From Desulfonatronum thioautotrophicum (GTDB lineage Bacteria > Desulfobacterota > Desulfovibrionia > Desulfovibrionales > Desulfonatronaceae), in NCBI RefSeq assembly GCF_000934745.1, contig NZ_KN882170.1:62001-126000 (forward strand): a DNA stretch of 64,000 nt, read 5' to 3'. The notes beneath the pieces were generated by a model. The model did no database searches and was not told the origin of the DNA. It saw only the letters and a program-made list of their open reading frames with translations. Both the position numbers and the translations under genes were made by a program. Positions 26,011 through 34,875 of the stretch are shown here, piece after piece (positions within the stretch are counted from its first letter, which is position 1; the number at the start of each line of letters is the position of its first letter).

Positions 26011-26895
26011 ATGCCCTCAAACCCCGCACTGCTGGACGTTGTCCAGGAATATATCCATGCCCAGACAACCAAGCTACCGGTTTTCAACCGTACCGGGTTG
26101 GTCATTCAACAGGAGATGTCCAAGCCAGAACCCAGTTTCCAAATCCTGGAGAGAGAAATTTCTCGGGACCAGGCGTTGACGACGCAACTGTTGCGGACCG
26201 CCAACTCGGCATTCTATCGCGGCATGCGCCCCATTTCGACAATCCGTGATGCCATCCTCCGCCTGGGCACGGAAGAGGTCGCGAACATCGTTTCCATGCT
26301 GACACAACAGGAACTCTTCCGGACCAGCGATCCTTTCCTGCGAAAGTACATGGATGACCTCTGGCTGCACTCGGTCTGCTGTGCCTCGGGAACCTACTGG
26401 CTGACCAAACGACTCAAAATGCCCAGCGAAACTCCCAAAGCCTTCTTTGCCGGCCTGCTCCACGATGTGGGTAAACTCTTCCTTTTGCGGGTCATCGAGG
26501 AAATTCGTAACGGCAAGAAAGTGGACATAGCCATGACCCCGGAATTCCTCCAGGAACTCATTGCCAATCAACACGCGGCACAAGGCTACGAATTGATGCG
26601 GCATTGGAATATCCCCGAAGAATACTGCGTGGTTGCCAGGGATCATCACCTGGAAAGCTTCGATGTCAACGACACGCTCCTGGTGCTTGTTCGCTTGGCC
26701 AATGCGGCCTGCGCCAAGCTGGGCATCGGACTGCACCAGGACGACAATATCGACCTGGCTTCTTGTAAAGAAGCCATGGTTCTGGATATTTCCGAGGTCA
26801 AGCTGGCGGAGTTGGAAATCCGCCTTGAGGATACCTTGGCCTTCCTGAACGCCAATCTGGAGTCCCTGGCCACAGCGCAACAGGAGGAAAGCTAG
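26011..26895 (+). CDS. HDOD domain protein
   Basis: 294 residues covering one HDOD (HD-related output) domain, residues 15-215, with a C-terminal helical tail. The HD signature is partial: FFAGLLHDVGKLFLL keeps H-D, while other metal ligands of a true phosphohydrolase are not all evident, as usual for HDOD. These proteins act as signalling scaffolds in motility and stress pathways. It starts 5 bp after the ATPase gene and is almost certainly co-transcribed, implying a role in controlling that ATPase. Confidence 0.85.
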   Translation: MPSNPALLDVVQEYIHAQTTKLPVFNRTGLVIQQEMSKPEPSFQILEREISRDQALTTQLLRTANSAFYRGMRPISTIRDAILRLGTEEVANIVSMLTQQELFRTSDPFLRKYMDDLWLHSVCCASGTYWLTKRLKMPSETPKAFFAGLLHDVGKLFLLRVIEEIRNGKKVDIAMTPEFLQELIANQHAAQGYELMRHWNIPEEYCVVARDHHLESFDVNDTLLVLVRLANAACAKLGIGLHQDDNIDLASCKEAMVLDISEVKLAELEIRLEDTLAFLNANLESLATAQQEES

Positions 26896-27126
26896 ACAGC
26901 CCGTTCTCCGTTGCTTTCAGCATCGACAATCCACCAAATCAAAAGAATGCACGGTTTACCCCTTCAGCGAAGGCTGCTCAGATGTTTTCAACTGGAGAAA
27001 CCGCATCCACTATGCCAAACCCTGGGCAATTTGTTCAGAATCGGCTTGCAACGGGATATGGACCTGTCTAAAGTTATCATGCTTCGGACCATCTTCCTTC
27101 TCCCACCTGAACCAGCGAGGGTCACC

Positions 27127-27696
27127 ATGCGCCGTCTTCAACACACCCTGATTGTATGTATTGCCTTACTCTTTCCCATCCAGTCCCTTGCCCAGGAAGG
27201 TCCCTTCAATCCAGGCGACCACCTGCCGATCTTTTCCATGACTGCCCCTGAATCCGCGGCACACCGAAATGCTTTGGGCCTGTCCGCGGAAGCCACCACC
27301 TTCACCCTGGCCGACGTTGACGCTCCGGCCGTGCTGATTCAAATATTCAGCATGTATTGCCCCATCTGCCAACGCGAAGCCCCCGAGATGAACAGGCTTT
27401 ATGAACTCCTGCGGGAGAAAGGCCTGGCGGATCAAATCACAATCCTGGGGCTTGGCGCGGGAAACTCCGATTTGGAAGTCCAGGTCTTTCGGGAGCGCTA
27501 CAGTGTCCCGTTCCCCATGATTTCCGACCCAGACTACATCCTGCATCAAGCTTTTCACGGTGTGGGGACCCCCTATTACATCCTGGCGCAACCCACCGAT
27601 TCCGCGGAAACAGGCCATGTCGTCCGGCTCTCGCATCTCGGCGCGTTTGATTCCGCGGAAATCTTCCTCGAAGACCTCTTGGAAGCCAAACAATAG
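27127..27696 (+). CDS. Exported TlpA/ResA-like thioredoxin-fold protein
   Basis: 189 residues. A signal peptide of about 23 residues ends S-L-A-Q, so it is periplasmic. The redox motif is C78-P-I-C81 in SMYCPICQREAPE, and a cis-Pro stretch is visible in GVGTPYYIL. Such proteins reduce disulphides or haem-site cysteines for cytochrome c maturation. ATG at 27127 is chosen because the signal begins there; the upstream in-frame extension is unconvincing. It is followed after 8 bp by an exported peroxiredoxin-like gene, suggesting a periplasmic thiol-redox pair. Confidence 0.85.
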   Translation: MRRLQHTLIVCIALLFPIQSLAQEGPFNPGDHLPIFSMTAPESAAHRNALGLSAEATTFTLADVDAPAVLIQIFSMYCPICQREAPEMNRLYELLREKGLADQITILGLGAGNSDLEVQVFRERYSVPFPMISDPDYILHQAFHGVGTPYYILAQPTDSAETGHVVRLSHLGAFDSAEIFLEDLLEAKQ

Positions 27697-27704
27697 GAGG
27701 CCTC

Positions 27705-28337
27705 ATGCGTCCACTTCATCCACTGAAATTCATGGTGCAGACAACTCTGCTCATCGGCATTACCTGGATGGTGTTTCTTGCCGGAGCGGCTTTTGCGTCA
27801 CCATCTCAAGACTTTGCCGGACAAGTTTATCAACCCCAGCACCTTACGCCCATTGACAGCGAACTGAACGTCCGGGTGGGAGACCAGGCCCCGGACTTCA
27901 CCTTGCCCGCAACGCAGGGCGAGACCATCACCTTGAGTGATTTCCAGGGCCAAAAGAACGTCATGCTGTCCTTCGTGCCCGCTGCCTGGACACCGGTCTG
28001 TTCGGACCAGTGGCCCGGATACAATATCCTGCAAGACATTTTTGACGCCCATGAGACAATAATTCTGGGCATTACCGTGGACAACATTCCCACGCTCCAC
28101 TCCTGGATCGCGGCCATGGGCGGACTCTGGTTCCCGGTTCTTTCCGATTTTTGGCCCCATGGGCACACCGCGGAAGTCTACGGACTGCTCCGAAGCGACG
28201 GCACCACAGAGCGCGCGCTGATCTTCGTCGACAAACAGGGTGTGATCCGCTTTACGCATGTGGAGGACATCAACATCCGTCCTCCGCTGGAGATCGTCAT
28301 GGAAGGCTTGCAGGCCCTGGGAGATCCTGCCCCGTAA
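27705..28337 (+). CDS. Exported one-Cys peroxiredoxin-like protein
   Basis: 210 residues. A hydrophobic N-terminal signal (about residues 14-31) is followed by an AhpC/TSA domain ([20 protein letters not shown]). The peroxidatic motif is T96-P-V-C99. It is the only cysteine in the protein, so resolution must use an external thiol, plausibly the CPIC protein encoded just upstream. The likely role is reduction of peroxides in the periplasm of an anaerobe. GGAGG precedes the ATG. Confidence 0.82.
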   Translation: MRPLHPLKFMVQTTLLIGITWMVFLAGAAFASPSQDFAGQVYQPQHLTPIDSELNVRVGDQAPDFTLPATQGETITLSDFQGQKNVMLSFVPAAWTPVCSDQWPGYNILQDIFDAHETIILGITVDNIPTLHSWIAAMGGLWFPVLSDFWPHGHTAEVYGLLRSDGTTERALIFVDKQGVIRFTHVEDINIRPPLEIVMEGLQALGDPAP

Positions 28338-28470
28338 CCGGAACGATACAGCCCTTTCTCAACATCTTCACGTTGACTTGAGCGCAAAAATTTGTTTTCA
28401 AACCGGGGTTCAGGTTCCTGGCTTGCCGGGAAGTTTGCAGGCTCGAAAGAGGCTACAGCGGGGCACCGGA

Positions 28471-29115
28471 TTGAGAATTGATCCAGTACGCAATAGAGAA
28501 CGCATGGTTCGCGAGCAGATCGCGTCACGGGGCATCACGGATACGCCGGTGCTTGCGGCCATGCGCAAGGTTCCCCGGCATATGTTCGTGGAAGAGGCCT
28601 TGCGATCCCAGGCGTACGAAGATCACCCCCTGCCCATCGGCTACGGCCAGACCATCTCCCAGCCGTTCATCGTGGCGCTCATGACCTCCGTGCTGAACGT
28701 CCAGCCGGGCATGCGCGTTCTGGAAATCGGCACAGGTTCCGGTTATCAGGCCGCGATCCTGGCCGAGATGGGCGCCGAGGTCTATTCCGTGGAGCGAATT
28801 CAAAGCCTGTATTCCGCTGCGCTGACCCGCTTGAACAAGTTGCGCTATTTCAACGTCCATCTGAAGCTGGATGACGGAACCATGGGCTGGCCGGAAGAGG
28901 CCCCTTTCCAGCGGATCATGGTCACTGCCGGCGGGCCGGATGTACCGCCGCCGCTCCTGGAGCAACTTGACGAGTCGGGCATTTTGATCATCCCTGTTGG
29001 AGCCCGACAGCGCAGCCAGGAACTGATCCGGTTCGTCAAGAAAGAAGGCAAAATCATGAAAGCAAACCTGGGTTCGGTCATGTTCGTCGACCTGGTCGGC
29101 ACCCACGGATGGTAA
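28471..29115 (+). CDS. pcm: Protein-L-isoaspartate O-methyltransferase
   Basis: 214 residues from a TTG at 28471, or 203 from an ATG at 28504. The upstream choice keeps [15 protein letters not shown], which homologues often share, but its ribosome site is weak. The SAM motif [14 protein letters not shown] and the family motif [15 protein letters not shown] are intact. It methylates isoaspartyl residues so damaged proteins can revert to aspartate. The 133-bp gap before it shows no terminator. Next is a Mrp ATPase after 10 bp. Confidence 0.92.
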   Translation: MRIDPVRNRERMVREQIASRGITDTPVLAAMRKVPRHMFVEEALRSQAYEDHPLPIGYGQTISQPFIVALMTSVLNVQPGMRVLEIGTGSGYQAAILAEMGAEVYSVERIQSLYSAALTRLNKLRYFNVHLKLDDGTMGWPEEAPFQRIMVTAGGPDVPPPLLEQLDESGILIIPVGARQRSQELIRFVKKEGKIMKANLGSVMFVDLVGTHGW

Positions 29116-29125
29116 CCGAGGCACC

Positions 29126-30064
29126 ATGGCCAATACACCCAATCCTGTTTCAGCCCCAACCTGCACCTCCTGCCCGTCTCGCAAAAAGGGCGGGCTGGAT
29201 GGGCGCGCCGCGGCTAACACCGCGCAGGACCGGCTGATCAAATCCACCCTGGACAACATCCGGTTCAAACTCTTCGTGATGAGCGGCAAGGGCGGCGTGG
29301 GCAAGAGCTCCATTGCAGTGAACCTGGCCGCGGCCTTGGCCTTGAAAGGCTACCGGGTCGGGTTGCTGGACGTGGACATTCACGGCCCCAGCATTCCGCA
29401 CCTGCTGGGCCTCTCCGGCACCCTGGACAAATCGCGCGGCTCCTTGATCGCCCCGAAACAATACGGAGAAAGGCTCTTCGTGGTTTCCATGGAGTCGCTA
29501 TTGAAGGATCCGGACCAGGCCGTGCTCTGGCGCGGTCCGATGAAGACAGCGGCCATCCGTCAGTTTATCGCCGACGTGGACTGGGGCCGCCTGGACTTCC
29601 TCGTGGTGGATTCTCCTCCAGGCACCGGCGACGAACCCATGACCGTACTGAAGACCATCCCGGAAGCATTGAGCATCGTGGTCACCACCCCCCAGGAAAT
29701 CTCTTTAGCCGACGTACGCAAGTCCATTAACTTTCTGCAGTACGCCCATGCCAACATTCTGGGCCTGGTGGAGAACATGAGCGGTCTGATTTGCCCGCAC
29801 TGCACGCAGCGAATCGAGTTGTTCAAGACCGGCGGGGGCAAGGCTTTGGCTGAAAAATACGGTCTGGACTTCCTGGGCGCGGTCCCCTTGGATCCGGCAG
29901 CCGTGGTCGCCGGCGACCTGGGCAGACCAGTGGTCATGCTGGAGGAGGAAACGCCCGCCAAACAGGCCCTTTTGCAGCTCGCGGACAGGGTTGTCCAAGC
30001 CTCTGAAAACAGTCTCGAGGCCACTGCCCGCGCGATGGACCTGGAGGAAGGACCCCAAACTTGA
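29126..30064 (+). CDS. mrp: Mrp/NBP35-family Fe-S carrier ATPase
   Basis: 312 residues. The N-terminal extension has C13-x2-C16 (CTSCPSRKKGG), as in NBP35-like members. The deviant Walker A is GKGGVGKSS (about 53-61). DVDIHGPSIPHLLG and DSPPGTGDE follow, and the bridging cluster motif CPHC is near residue 231. It binds a 4Fe-4S cluster at a dimer interface and delivers it to apoproteins. Cytoplasmic. Its stop lies 12 bp before the next ATG. Confidence 0.93.
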   Translation: MANTPNPVSAPTCTSCPSRKKGGLDGRAAANTAQDRLIKSTLDNIRFKLFVMSGKGGVGKSSIAVNLAAALALKGYRVGLLDVDIHGPSIPHLLGLSGTLDKSRGSLIAPKQYGERLFVVSMESLLKDPDQAVLWRGPMKTAAIRQFIADVDWGRLDFLVVDSPPGTGDEPMTVLKTIPEALSIVVTTPQEISLADVRKSINFLQYAHANILGLVENMSGLICPHCTQRIELFKTGGGKALAEKYGLDFLGAVPLDPAAVVAGDLGRPVVMLEEETPAKQALLQLADRVVQASENSLEATARAMDLEEGPQT

Positions 30065-30075
30065 GGAGGTCGCCA

Positions 30076-30678
30076 ATGCAGACGAACACCCCCCGCTTCC
30101 TCTCCATTGTCGGAGCACTCATCAGCACGTTGGTGATGCTGCTGCTCTGGTCAGGAATCTGTGCCGCGGGCACAATTTTCTTCTACAAGGATGAGCATGG
30201 GGTGATGCATTTTACAGACACCCCCAGTTCGGCAAAATTTCGCCCCTTTCAATCGTTACGTTCACGCATGACCAGCAGCGCGGACCGGGCTTCCATCGCC
30301 CGGTACGTGGACCGGTACAGCCAGCAACATGGCATCGACCCGCTTCTGGTCATGGCCGTGATCGAAATCGAATCCGGTTTCAATCACCGGGCCGTCTCCC
30401 GGGCCGGTGCCCAGGGCTTGATGCAGATCATGCCCGCCACCCAGCAGGACCTGGGGCTGGCAGCGCCCTTTGATCCCGCGGAGAATATCGAAGCCGGCAT
30501 CCGTTACCTCAAAATGCTCATGCATCGCTTTCCTGACCTGTCCCTGGCGCTGGCCGCCTACAATGCCGGGCCAGCCAACGTGGAGCGCTACAATGGCATC
30601 CCCCCCTTCCGGGAGACCCAAAACTACGTCCGCAAGGTCCTGGCCAATTACGATCGCCGGCGGGCGGCGCTCAACTAG
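30076..30678 (+). CDS. Lytic transglycosylase with DUF4124 N-terminus
   Basis: 200 residues. A signal peptide (residues 1-33) is followed by a short DUF4124-type segment (IFFYKDEHGVMHFTDTP). An SLT domain starts near residue 75: catalytic Glu in IEIESGFNH, then GAQGLMQIMPAT and LALAAYNAGPANVERYNG. It cleaves peptidoglycan to 1,6-anhydromuramyl products in the periplasm. ATG at 30076 is preceded by GAGGAGGT; the TTG at 30061 overlaps that site and is rejected. Confidence 0.9.
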   Translation: MQTNTPRFLSIVGALISTLVMLLLWSGICAAGTIFFYKDEHGVMHFTDTPSSAKFRPFQSLRSRMTSSADRASIARYVDRYSQQHGIDPLLVMAVIEIESGFNHRAVSRAGAQGLMQIMPATQQDLGLAAPFDPAENIEAGIRYLKMLMHRFPDLSLALAAYNAGPANVERYNGIPPFRETQNYVRKVLANYDRRRAALN

Positions 30679-30685
30679 ACGCCCC

Positions 30686-31237
30686 ATGCTCAACCCCGCC
30701 AACCAGGTCACCCTGGCACGGATTCTGGCCATTCCCGTCCTGGTCCTGCTTCTCTCCTTCCCAAGCAAGCCAGTCAACGCCATCGCCATGGTCGTCTTTA
30801 TACTCGTCGCATTGACCGACCTTGCCGACGGATTCATCGCCCGACGTTGGAATCTTGTTTCCAACCTGGGAAAATTTCTTGATCCCCTGGCCGACAAACT
30901 GCTGATCAGCTCCGTCTTGATCATGCTTGTTTCCCACGGCTGGGTCCACGCCTGGATCGCCATTGTGATCATTGCCCGAGAACTGACGGTCACCGGGTTG
31001 CGGGCCATTGCCGCAGATCAAGGTTACATTCTGGCCGCGGACAGTTTCGGCAAACTCAAGGCCGTCATCCAGGTGGTCGCCTTGTGTCCGCTGATCCTGC
31101 ACTACCCCTGGTGGGGATTTGACCCCCAACCTTTGGGCGCGGTGCTGCTCGCCGTGGCCCTGGTTCTTACCGTTTTTTCCGGGGCAAAATACGTGATCCA
31201 CTTCTTTCGTGAAGTGAATCGGGACGACGCGCCATAG
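30686..31237 (+). CDS. pgsA: CDP-diacylglycerol-glycerol-3-phosphate 3-phosphatidyltransferase
   Basis: 183 residues with four to five hydrophobic helices. The CDP-alcohol phosphotransferase signature D-x2-D-G-x2-A-R-x8-G-x3-D-x3-D is complete in DLADGFIARRW ... GKFLDPLADK. It makes phosphatidylglycerol phosphate, the first step to phosphatidylglycerol and cardiolipin, in the inner membrane. It follows the transglycosylase after 7 bp and precedes the PilT pair. Confidence 0.93.
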   Translation: MLNPANQVTLARILAIPVLVLLLSFPSKPVNAIAMVVFILVALTDLADGFIARRWNLVSNLGKFLDPLADKLLISSVLIMLVSHGWVHAWIAIVIIARELTVTGLRAIAADQGYILAADSFGKLKAVIQVVALCPLILHYPWWGFDPQPLGAVLLAVALVLTVFSGAKYVIHFFREVNRDDAP

Positions 31238-31285
31238 CCAGGGGGCCATCAATATTGGTTACGCCCCCATCCCCAGGAGAACTCC

Positions 31286-32368
31286 ATGGCCCAGATTGAC
31301 GCCTTTTTCCATATGATGCACGAACTGGGAGCATCGGACCTGCACCTGTCTTCGGGATCACAACCAATTATCCGGTTGCACGGCGACCTGCAGCGCATCA
31401 AATACAAGGTATTGGAGCATGATGAACTGAAGAAAATGCTCTATGAAATAACCCCGGAACAAAAGGTCAAGGACTTCGAGGAGAGCGGGGATGTGGACTT
31501 TTCCTACGAGATCCCCAACCTGGCCCGTTACCGGGTCAATTTCTTTCAACAGCGTCGCGGCTGTGCCGCGGTGTTCCGGGAAATTCCTCAGAAAATCCTC
31601 AGCATCGACGATCTGAACCTGCCCCCCCTGTTCAAGAACCTGGCCATGCTGCCCAAAGGTCTGGTCCTGGTCACCGGGCCAACGGGCAGCGGAAAATCCA
31701 CGACCCTCGCGGCCATTGTGGACTACGCCAACCGCCATCGCAAAGATCATATCCTGACCATCGAGGATCCCATTGAATTCGTCCACAAGCCGGTCAGCTG
31801 CCTGATCAACCAGCGCGAGGTCTCCCGGGACACCTTGAGCTTCAAGTCCGCCTTGCGTGGAGCATTGCGCGAGGACCCGGATATTATCCTGGTCGGAGAA
31901 ATGCGCGACCTGGAAACCATCGAGCTGGCCATCGAGGCCGCGGAAACAGGGCACCTGGTCTTTTCCACCTTGCACACCATTTCCGCATCCAAGACCGTGG
32001 ACCGGATCATTGAAGTGTTCCCTGGAGACGTCCAGGGGCAGATCCGCTCCGGCCTTTCCGAATCACTGCGGGCGGTGATCTCCCAGAACCTGTTCAAACG
32101 CATCGACCGTCCCGGCCGGGCGGCGGCCCTGGAAATTCTTGTGGGTGTGCCCGCGGTGCGTAACCTGATACGGGAAAACAAGACCTTCCAACTCAATTCC
32201 GTCATCGAAACCGGTCGCAAGTACGGCATGCAATCCCTGGACGACGCCATCCTCAAACTGCTCCAGGAAGGAGCCATCTCTCCCATGGACGCCTACAACA
32301 AGGCCGTTATCAAATCCAAATTCCGGGATTTTCTGACCGAGCCCCCGCAGGATTTCACCGAGGTCTGA
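31286..32368 (+). CDS. pilT: PilT-type type IV pilus retraction ATPase
   Basis: 360 residues, PilT length. Walker A GPTGSGKSTT near residue 131, Asp box TIEDPIEFVH, Walker B IILVGEMRD, His box HLVFSTLHTISA, and the retraction motif A-V-R-N-L-I-R-E-N (canonical AIRNLIRE). It powers pilus retraction and twitching motility as a cytoplasmic hexamer. AGGAGA precedes the ATG. The second paralogue follows after 3 bp. One acidic residue (EMRD) replaces the usual EIRD isoleucine by methionine, which is common. Confidence 0.92.
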   Translation: MAQIDAFFHMMHELGASDLHLSSGSQPIIRLHGDLQRIKYKVLEHDELKKMLYEITPEQKVKDFEESGDVDFSYEIPNLARYRVNFFQQRRGCAAVFREIPQKILSIDDLNLPPLFKNLAMLPKGLVLVTGPTGSGKSTTLAAIVDYANRHRKDHILTIEDPIEFVHKPVSCLINQREVSRDTLSFKSALRGALREDPDIILVGEMRDLETIELAIEAAETGHLVFSTLHTISASKTVDRIIEVFPGDVQGQIRSGLSESLRAVISQNLFKRIDRPGRAAALEILVGVPAVRNLIRENKTFQLNSVIETGRKYGMQSLDDAILKLLQEGAISPMDAYNKAVIKSKFRDFLTEPPQDFTEV

Positions 32369-32371
32369 GCC

Positions 32372-33559
32372 GTGGAACGTACCCATCTCGACAGCATCAT
32401 CGCCGAGGTTTTGCAAAAGGCCCCAGACACTTCGGATATTTTGTTCACCGTGGACAAGCCCATTCAGGCCGAGGTCCACGGCAAACTGACCGATATTCCC
32501 ACAACCCTGCTTCCCGCGGCCCTGGTCCCCTTCCAGATCGAGTCCATCGGCTTTTGCATGGTGCTCAACAAGCTCTCCGGCAGCATGCGCCTGTTTCAGG
32601 ATCTGATCGGCAACGGCTCCTGCGACCTTTCCTACGACCTTCAAGGGCACTGCCGTTTTCGCGTGAATATTTTCTTTCAAAAGGGGTCGCCATCCATCGT
32701 GATGCGCAAAATGCCCAGCCAGATCCCGACCCTCAATCAGCTCAACCTGCCGCCGCTTTTCGACCAGATGGTCGATGAGCAGTACGGTCTGATCTTGCTG
32801 ACCGGAGGGACGGGCACCGGCAAGTCCACGACGCTGGCCGCCCTGATCGATGCGATCAATGCCCGTTATGCCAAGCACATCCTGACCCTGGAAGATCCCG
32901 TGGAATTCGTGCACCAGCATAAGCGCGGTACGGTCAACCAGCGAGAACTGGGGCTTGACTTCGATCAGTTTTCGTCGGGGCTGCGCGCCGCGTTGCGGCA
33001 AGCTCCCAAGGTGATCCTCGTCGGCGAAATTCGCGACCGGGAAACCATTGAAATCGCCCTGCAGGCATCGGAAACCGGACACCTGGTTCTGGGCACCCTG
33101 CACACCAGCGATACGGGCCAAACCATCAACCGCATCGTCGGCATGTTTGAATTGGCCGAAGAACGCCTGATCCGCCAACGCTTGTCCCAGGCCCTGAAAT
33201 ATGTTGTCTCCCAAAGGCTGATGCCCCGCCTGGGCGGCGGACGTGTTGCCGGGCTGGAAATCCTGGTGAACAACCTGCGTATCCGGGAATTGATCGTCAA
33301 TGGTGAATCCGGGGAAAAGACCTTCTACAACGTGGTCGAGTCCGGGGAAGCCTATGGCATGTTCACCTTTGATCAGCATTTGGCGAAACTGTTTCAAGAA
33401 GAAGTGATCAGCGAAGATACGGCCATGAACACGGCCTCGGATCGTTCCCGTCTGGGCCAGTCCATCAATCGCATCAAATTGATCCGTGGTGAAAAGGTCA
33501 CGAATATCGAAGGCCTGGAACTGGATGTTACCTATGACGAACAAAACAACGGTATTTAA
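32372..33559 (+). CDS. PilT/PilU-like ATPase, divergent paralogue
   Basis: 395 residues starting with GTG. Walker A is GGTGTGKSTT (near 146), with TLEDPVEFVH, VILVGEIRD and HLVLGTLHTSD all intact, so it should hydrolyse ATP. The retraction motif is changed: R-I-R-E-L-I-V-N-G-E-S replaces AIRNLIRE. The C-terminal tail is longer than that of PilT. This fits a PilU-like accessory retraction motor working with the preceding gene. Confidence 0.88.
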   Translation: MERTHLDSIIAEVLQKAPDTSDILFTVDKPIQAEVHGKLTDIPTTLLPAALVPFQIESIGFCMVLNKLSGSMRLFQDLIGNGSCDLSYDLQGHCRFRVNIFFQKGSPSIVMRKMPSQIPTLNQLNLPPLFDQMVDEQYGLILLTGGTGTGKSTTLAALIDAINARYAKHILTLEDPVEFVHQHKRGTVNQRELGLDFDQFSSGLRAALRQAPKVILVGEIRDRETIEIALQASETGHLVLGTLHTSDTGQTINRIVGMFELAEERLIRQRLSQALKYVVSQRLMPRLGGGRVAGLEILVNNLRIRELIVNGESGEKTFYNVVESGEAYGMFTFDQHLAKLFQEEVISEDTAMNTASDRSRLGQSINRIKLIRGEKVTNIEGLELDVTYDEQNNGI

Positions 33560-33618
33560 GCCGTGACCATCGACATCTTAACCTGTTCATTTTCCACTTC
33601 CAGGGTCGGAGTTCGCGC

Positions 33619-34245
33619 ATGCGTCTAACGTGCCCGCATTGCCAATCGCCCCTGAATCTGCCCGACGATAAAGTCCCGGAGGGACGACGGTTCAAGCTGG
33701 CTTGTCCCAAATGCACCGAACCATTCATCGTTGATCCGGAAAATATGACCACGAAAACCGAGGTGTCACCCCCTGAACCGGATTCTCCTGTCCAAACCGG
33801 GGAACTGGAGTTTTACCCTCCCGGCGCCAAGGTGGCGTTCCTTTTTGTACGGGATCCGGATTGGGTAGCCGGCCTCATGCACTGTCTCAAGCAACGGGAA
33901 TACCATGTGGCTCTTGCCGGAAACCAGGCCGAGGCGCTTCGCCGAATTGACGCGGTGGCATACCAGCTTATCTTCATTGAGCAGACGCCCGAGGCCTTCG
34001 ACGTGCTGCGTCGCGTCCATGCCTGGGCGGGTATTCAGCGCCGATCCGTGAATGTCATCCTCATTGGCCATGAGTTCAAAAGCCTTCATCCCCAGGCAGC
34101 ATTTCGCCACGGCGTCAACGGGTACTTCCACCATGCCGACCGTCAAAACACCCCAATGCTTGTCCAGTCGGCCATAGCCGGCTATGATGAATTCTATAAA
34201 GTTTGGCGTTTAGCCGCGCAAACGCTGAGTAAAGTCCACGTATGA
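33619..34245 (+). CDS. Zinc-ribbon plus pseudo-receiver domain protein
   Basis: 208 residues. Residues 1-40 are an MJ0042-type zinc ribbon (C5-P-H-C8 ... C30-P-K-C33). Residues 68-200 follow the receiver-domain pattern (VAFLFVRDPDW, YHVALAGNQAEALRRI, LIFIEQTPEAFDVLRR), but the phospho-acceptor Asp position is Glu (IEQ) and the lysine-proximal motif is absent. It should fold like a response regulator without phosphorylation, or mimic the phosphorylated state. No partner kinase is adjacent. GGAG precedes the ATG. Confidence 0.7.
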   Translation: MRLTCPHCQSPLNLPDDKVPEGRRFKLACPKCTEPFIVDPENMTTKTEVSPPEPDSPVQTGELEFYPPGAKVAFLFVRDPDWVAGLMHCLKQREYHVALAGNQAEALRRIDAVAYQLIFIEQTPEAFDVLRRVHAWAGIQRRSVNVILIGHEFKSLHPQAAFRHGVNGYFHHADRQNTPMLVQSAIAGYDEFYKVWRLAAQTLSKVHV

Positions 34246-34252
34246 GCTGAGC

Positions 34253-34525
34253 ATGGATATGCGCAAGAAAGCCCGATTAATGAATTGCCTGCAGACCATT
34301 CTGGAAGTGGAGTCTCAATTGCACAGGCTACGCGAAACCGATGCCCTGGTGACCGAGTTGACCTCTCTGCGCACCCTGATCCGTGAGCTTGAGCTGGAGC
34401 AAACGCGCCTGGAAGAAATGGATGTGCAGCGGATTGAGCTGGCAACCACGATATTTTTGCAGGAACTGGAAATACACTTTCAGTGCCGGGAAACCGAGCC
34501 GCTGGCTGATAGGCTGCTCCACTAG
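34253..34525 (+). CDS. Small coiled-coil protein
   Basis: 90 residues, strongly helical with heptad-like Leu/Glu spacing from about 10 to 75 (LHRLRETDALVTELTSLRTL). No signal peptide, membrane segment or known domain. It starts 7 bp after the pseudo-receiver gene. The ribosome site is weak, and an ATG at 34259 is an alternative start. Unknown function; dense packing between co-directional genes supports its being real. Confidence 0.6.
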   Translation: MDMRKKARLMNCLQTILEVESQLHRLRETDALVTELTSLRTLIRELELEQTRLEEMDVQRIELATTIFLQELEIHFQCRETEPLADRLLH

Positions 34526-34575
34526 CACCGATCTTGACGAGGCAACTCCCCCGGCCTTCATGGAACAATCACACC

Positions 34576-34875
34576 ATGCATTGGATTCGCCTGCTCTGCT
34601 TGCTGCTGTTGCTGCTCAACGGTTTTCTGGTTTGGAAACTTCTGGCCCCTGACCAGGGCTTGGAGTCATACCAGGAGCTGCGACAGCGCCGGGATGTGCT
34701 GGTAACGCAGATCGCCGCCACGGAGGAGATCAATCTGGATCTGAGCCGTGAAATCCGCCGCCTGACCACGGACCACGAATACGTGGCCAGCGTAATCCGC
34801 GTGGAAATGCATTATCTGCGGCCCAACGAGGTGCTCTATATCCCGCAAAACGATACCTTCCGGAGGCTGCCGTGA
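34576..34875 (+). CDS. ftsB: FtsB/DivIC-family septum protein
   Basis: 99 residues: a short cytoplasmic start, one transmembrane helix (about residues 4-21), then a periplasmic coiled coil (YQELRQRRDVLVTQIAATEE) and a conserved end, VIRVEMHYLRPNEVLYI. This is the layout of FtsB, a bitopic component of the FtsQLB divisome complex. ATG at 34576 puts the membrane helix at the N-terminus as expected. Its stop overlaps the GTG of the next gene. Confidence 0.8.
   Translation: MHWIRLLCLLLLLLNGFLVWKLLAPDQGLESYQELRQRRDVLVTQIAATEEINLDLSREIRRLTTDHEYVASVIRVEMHYLRPNEVLYIPQNDTFRRLP

Noticed and set aside
26896-27126. Cyclic di-GMP riboswitch before the thioredoxin-fold gene
   Set aside because: The 231-bp gap lacks the conserved GEMM core and paired helices.
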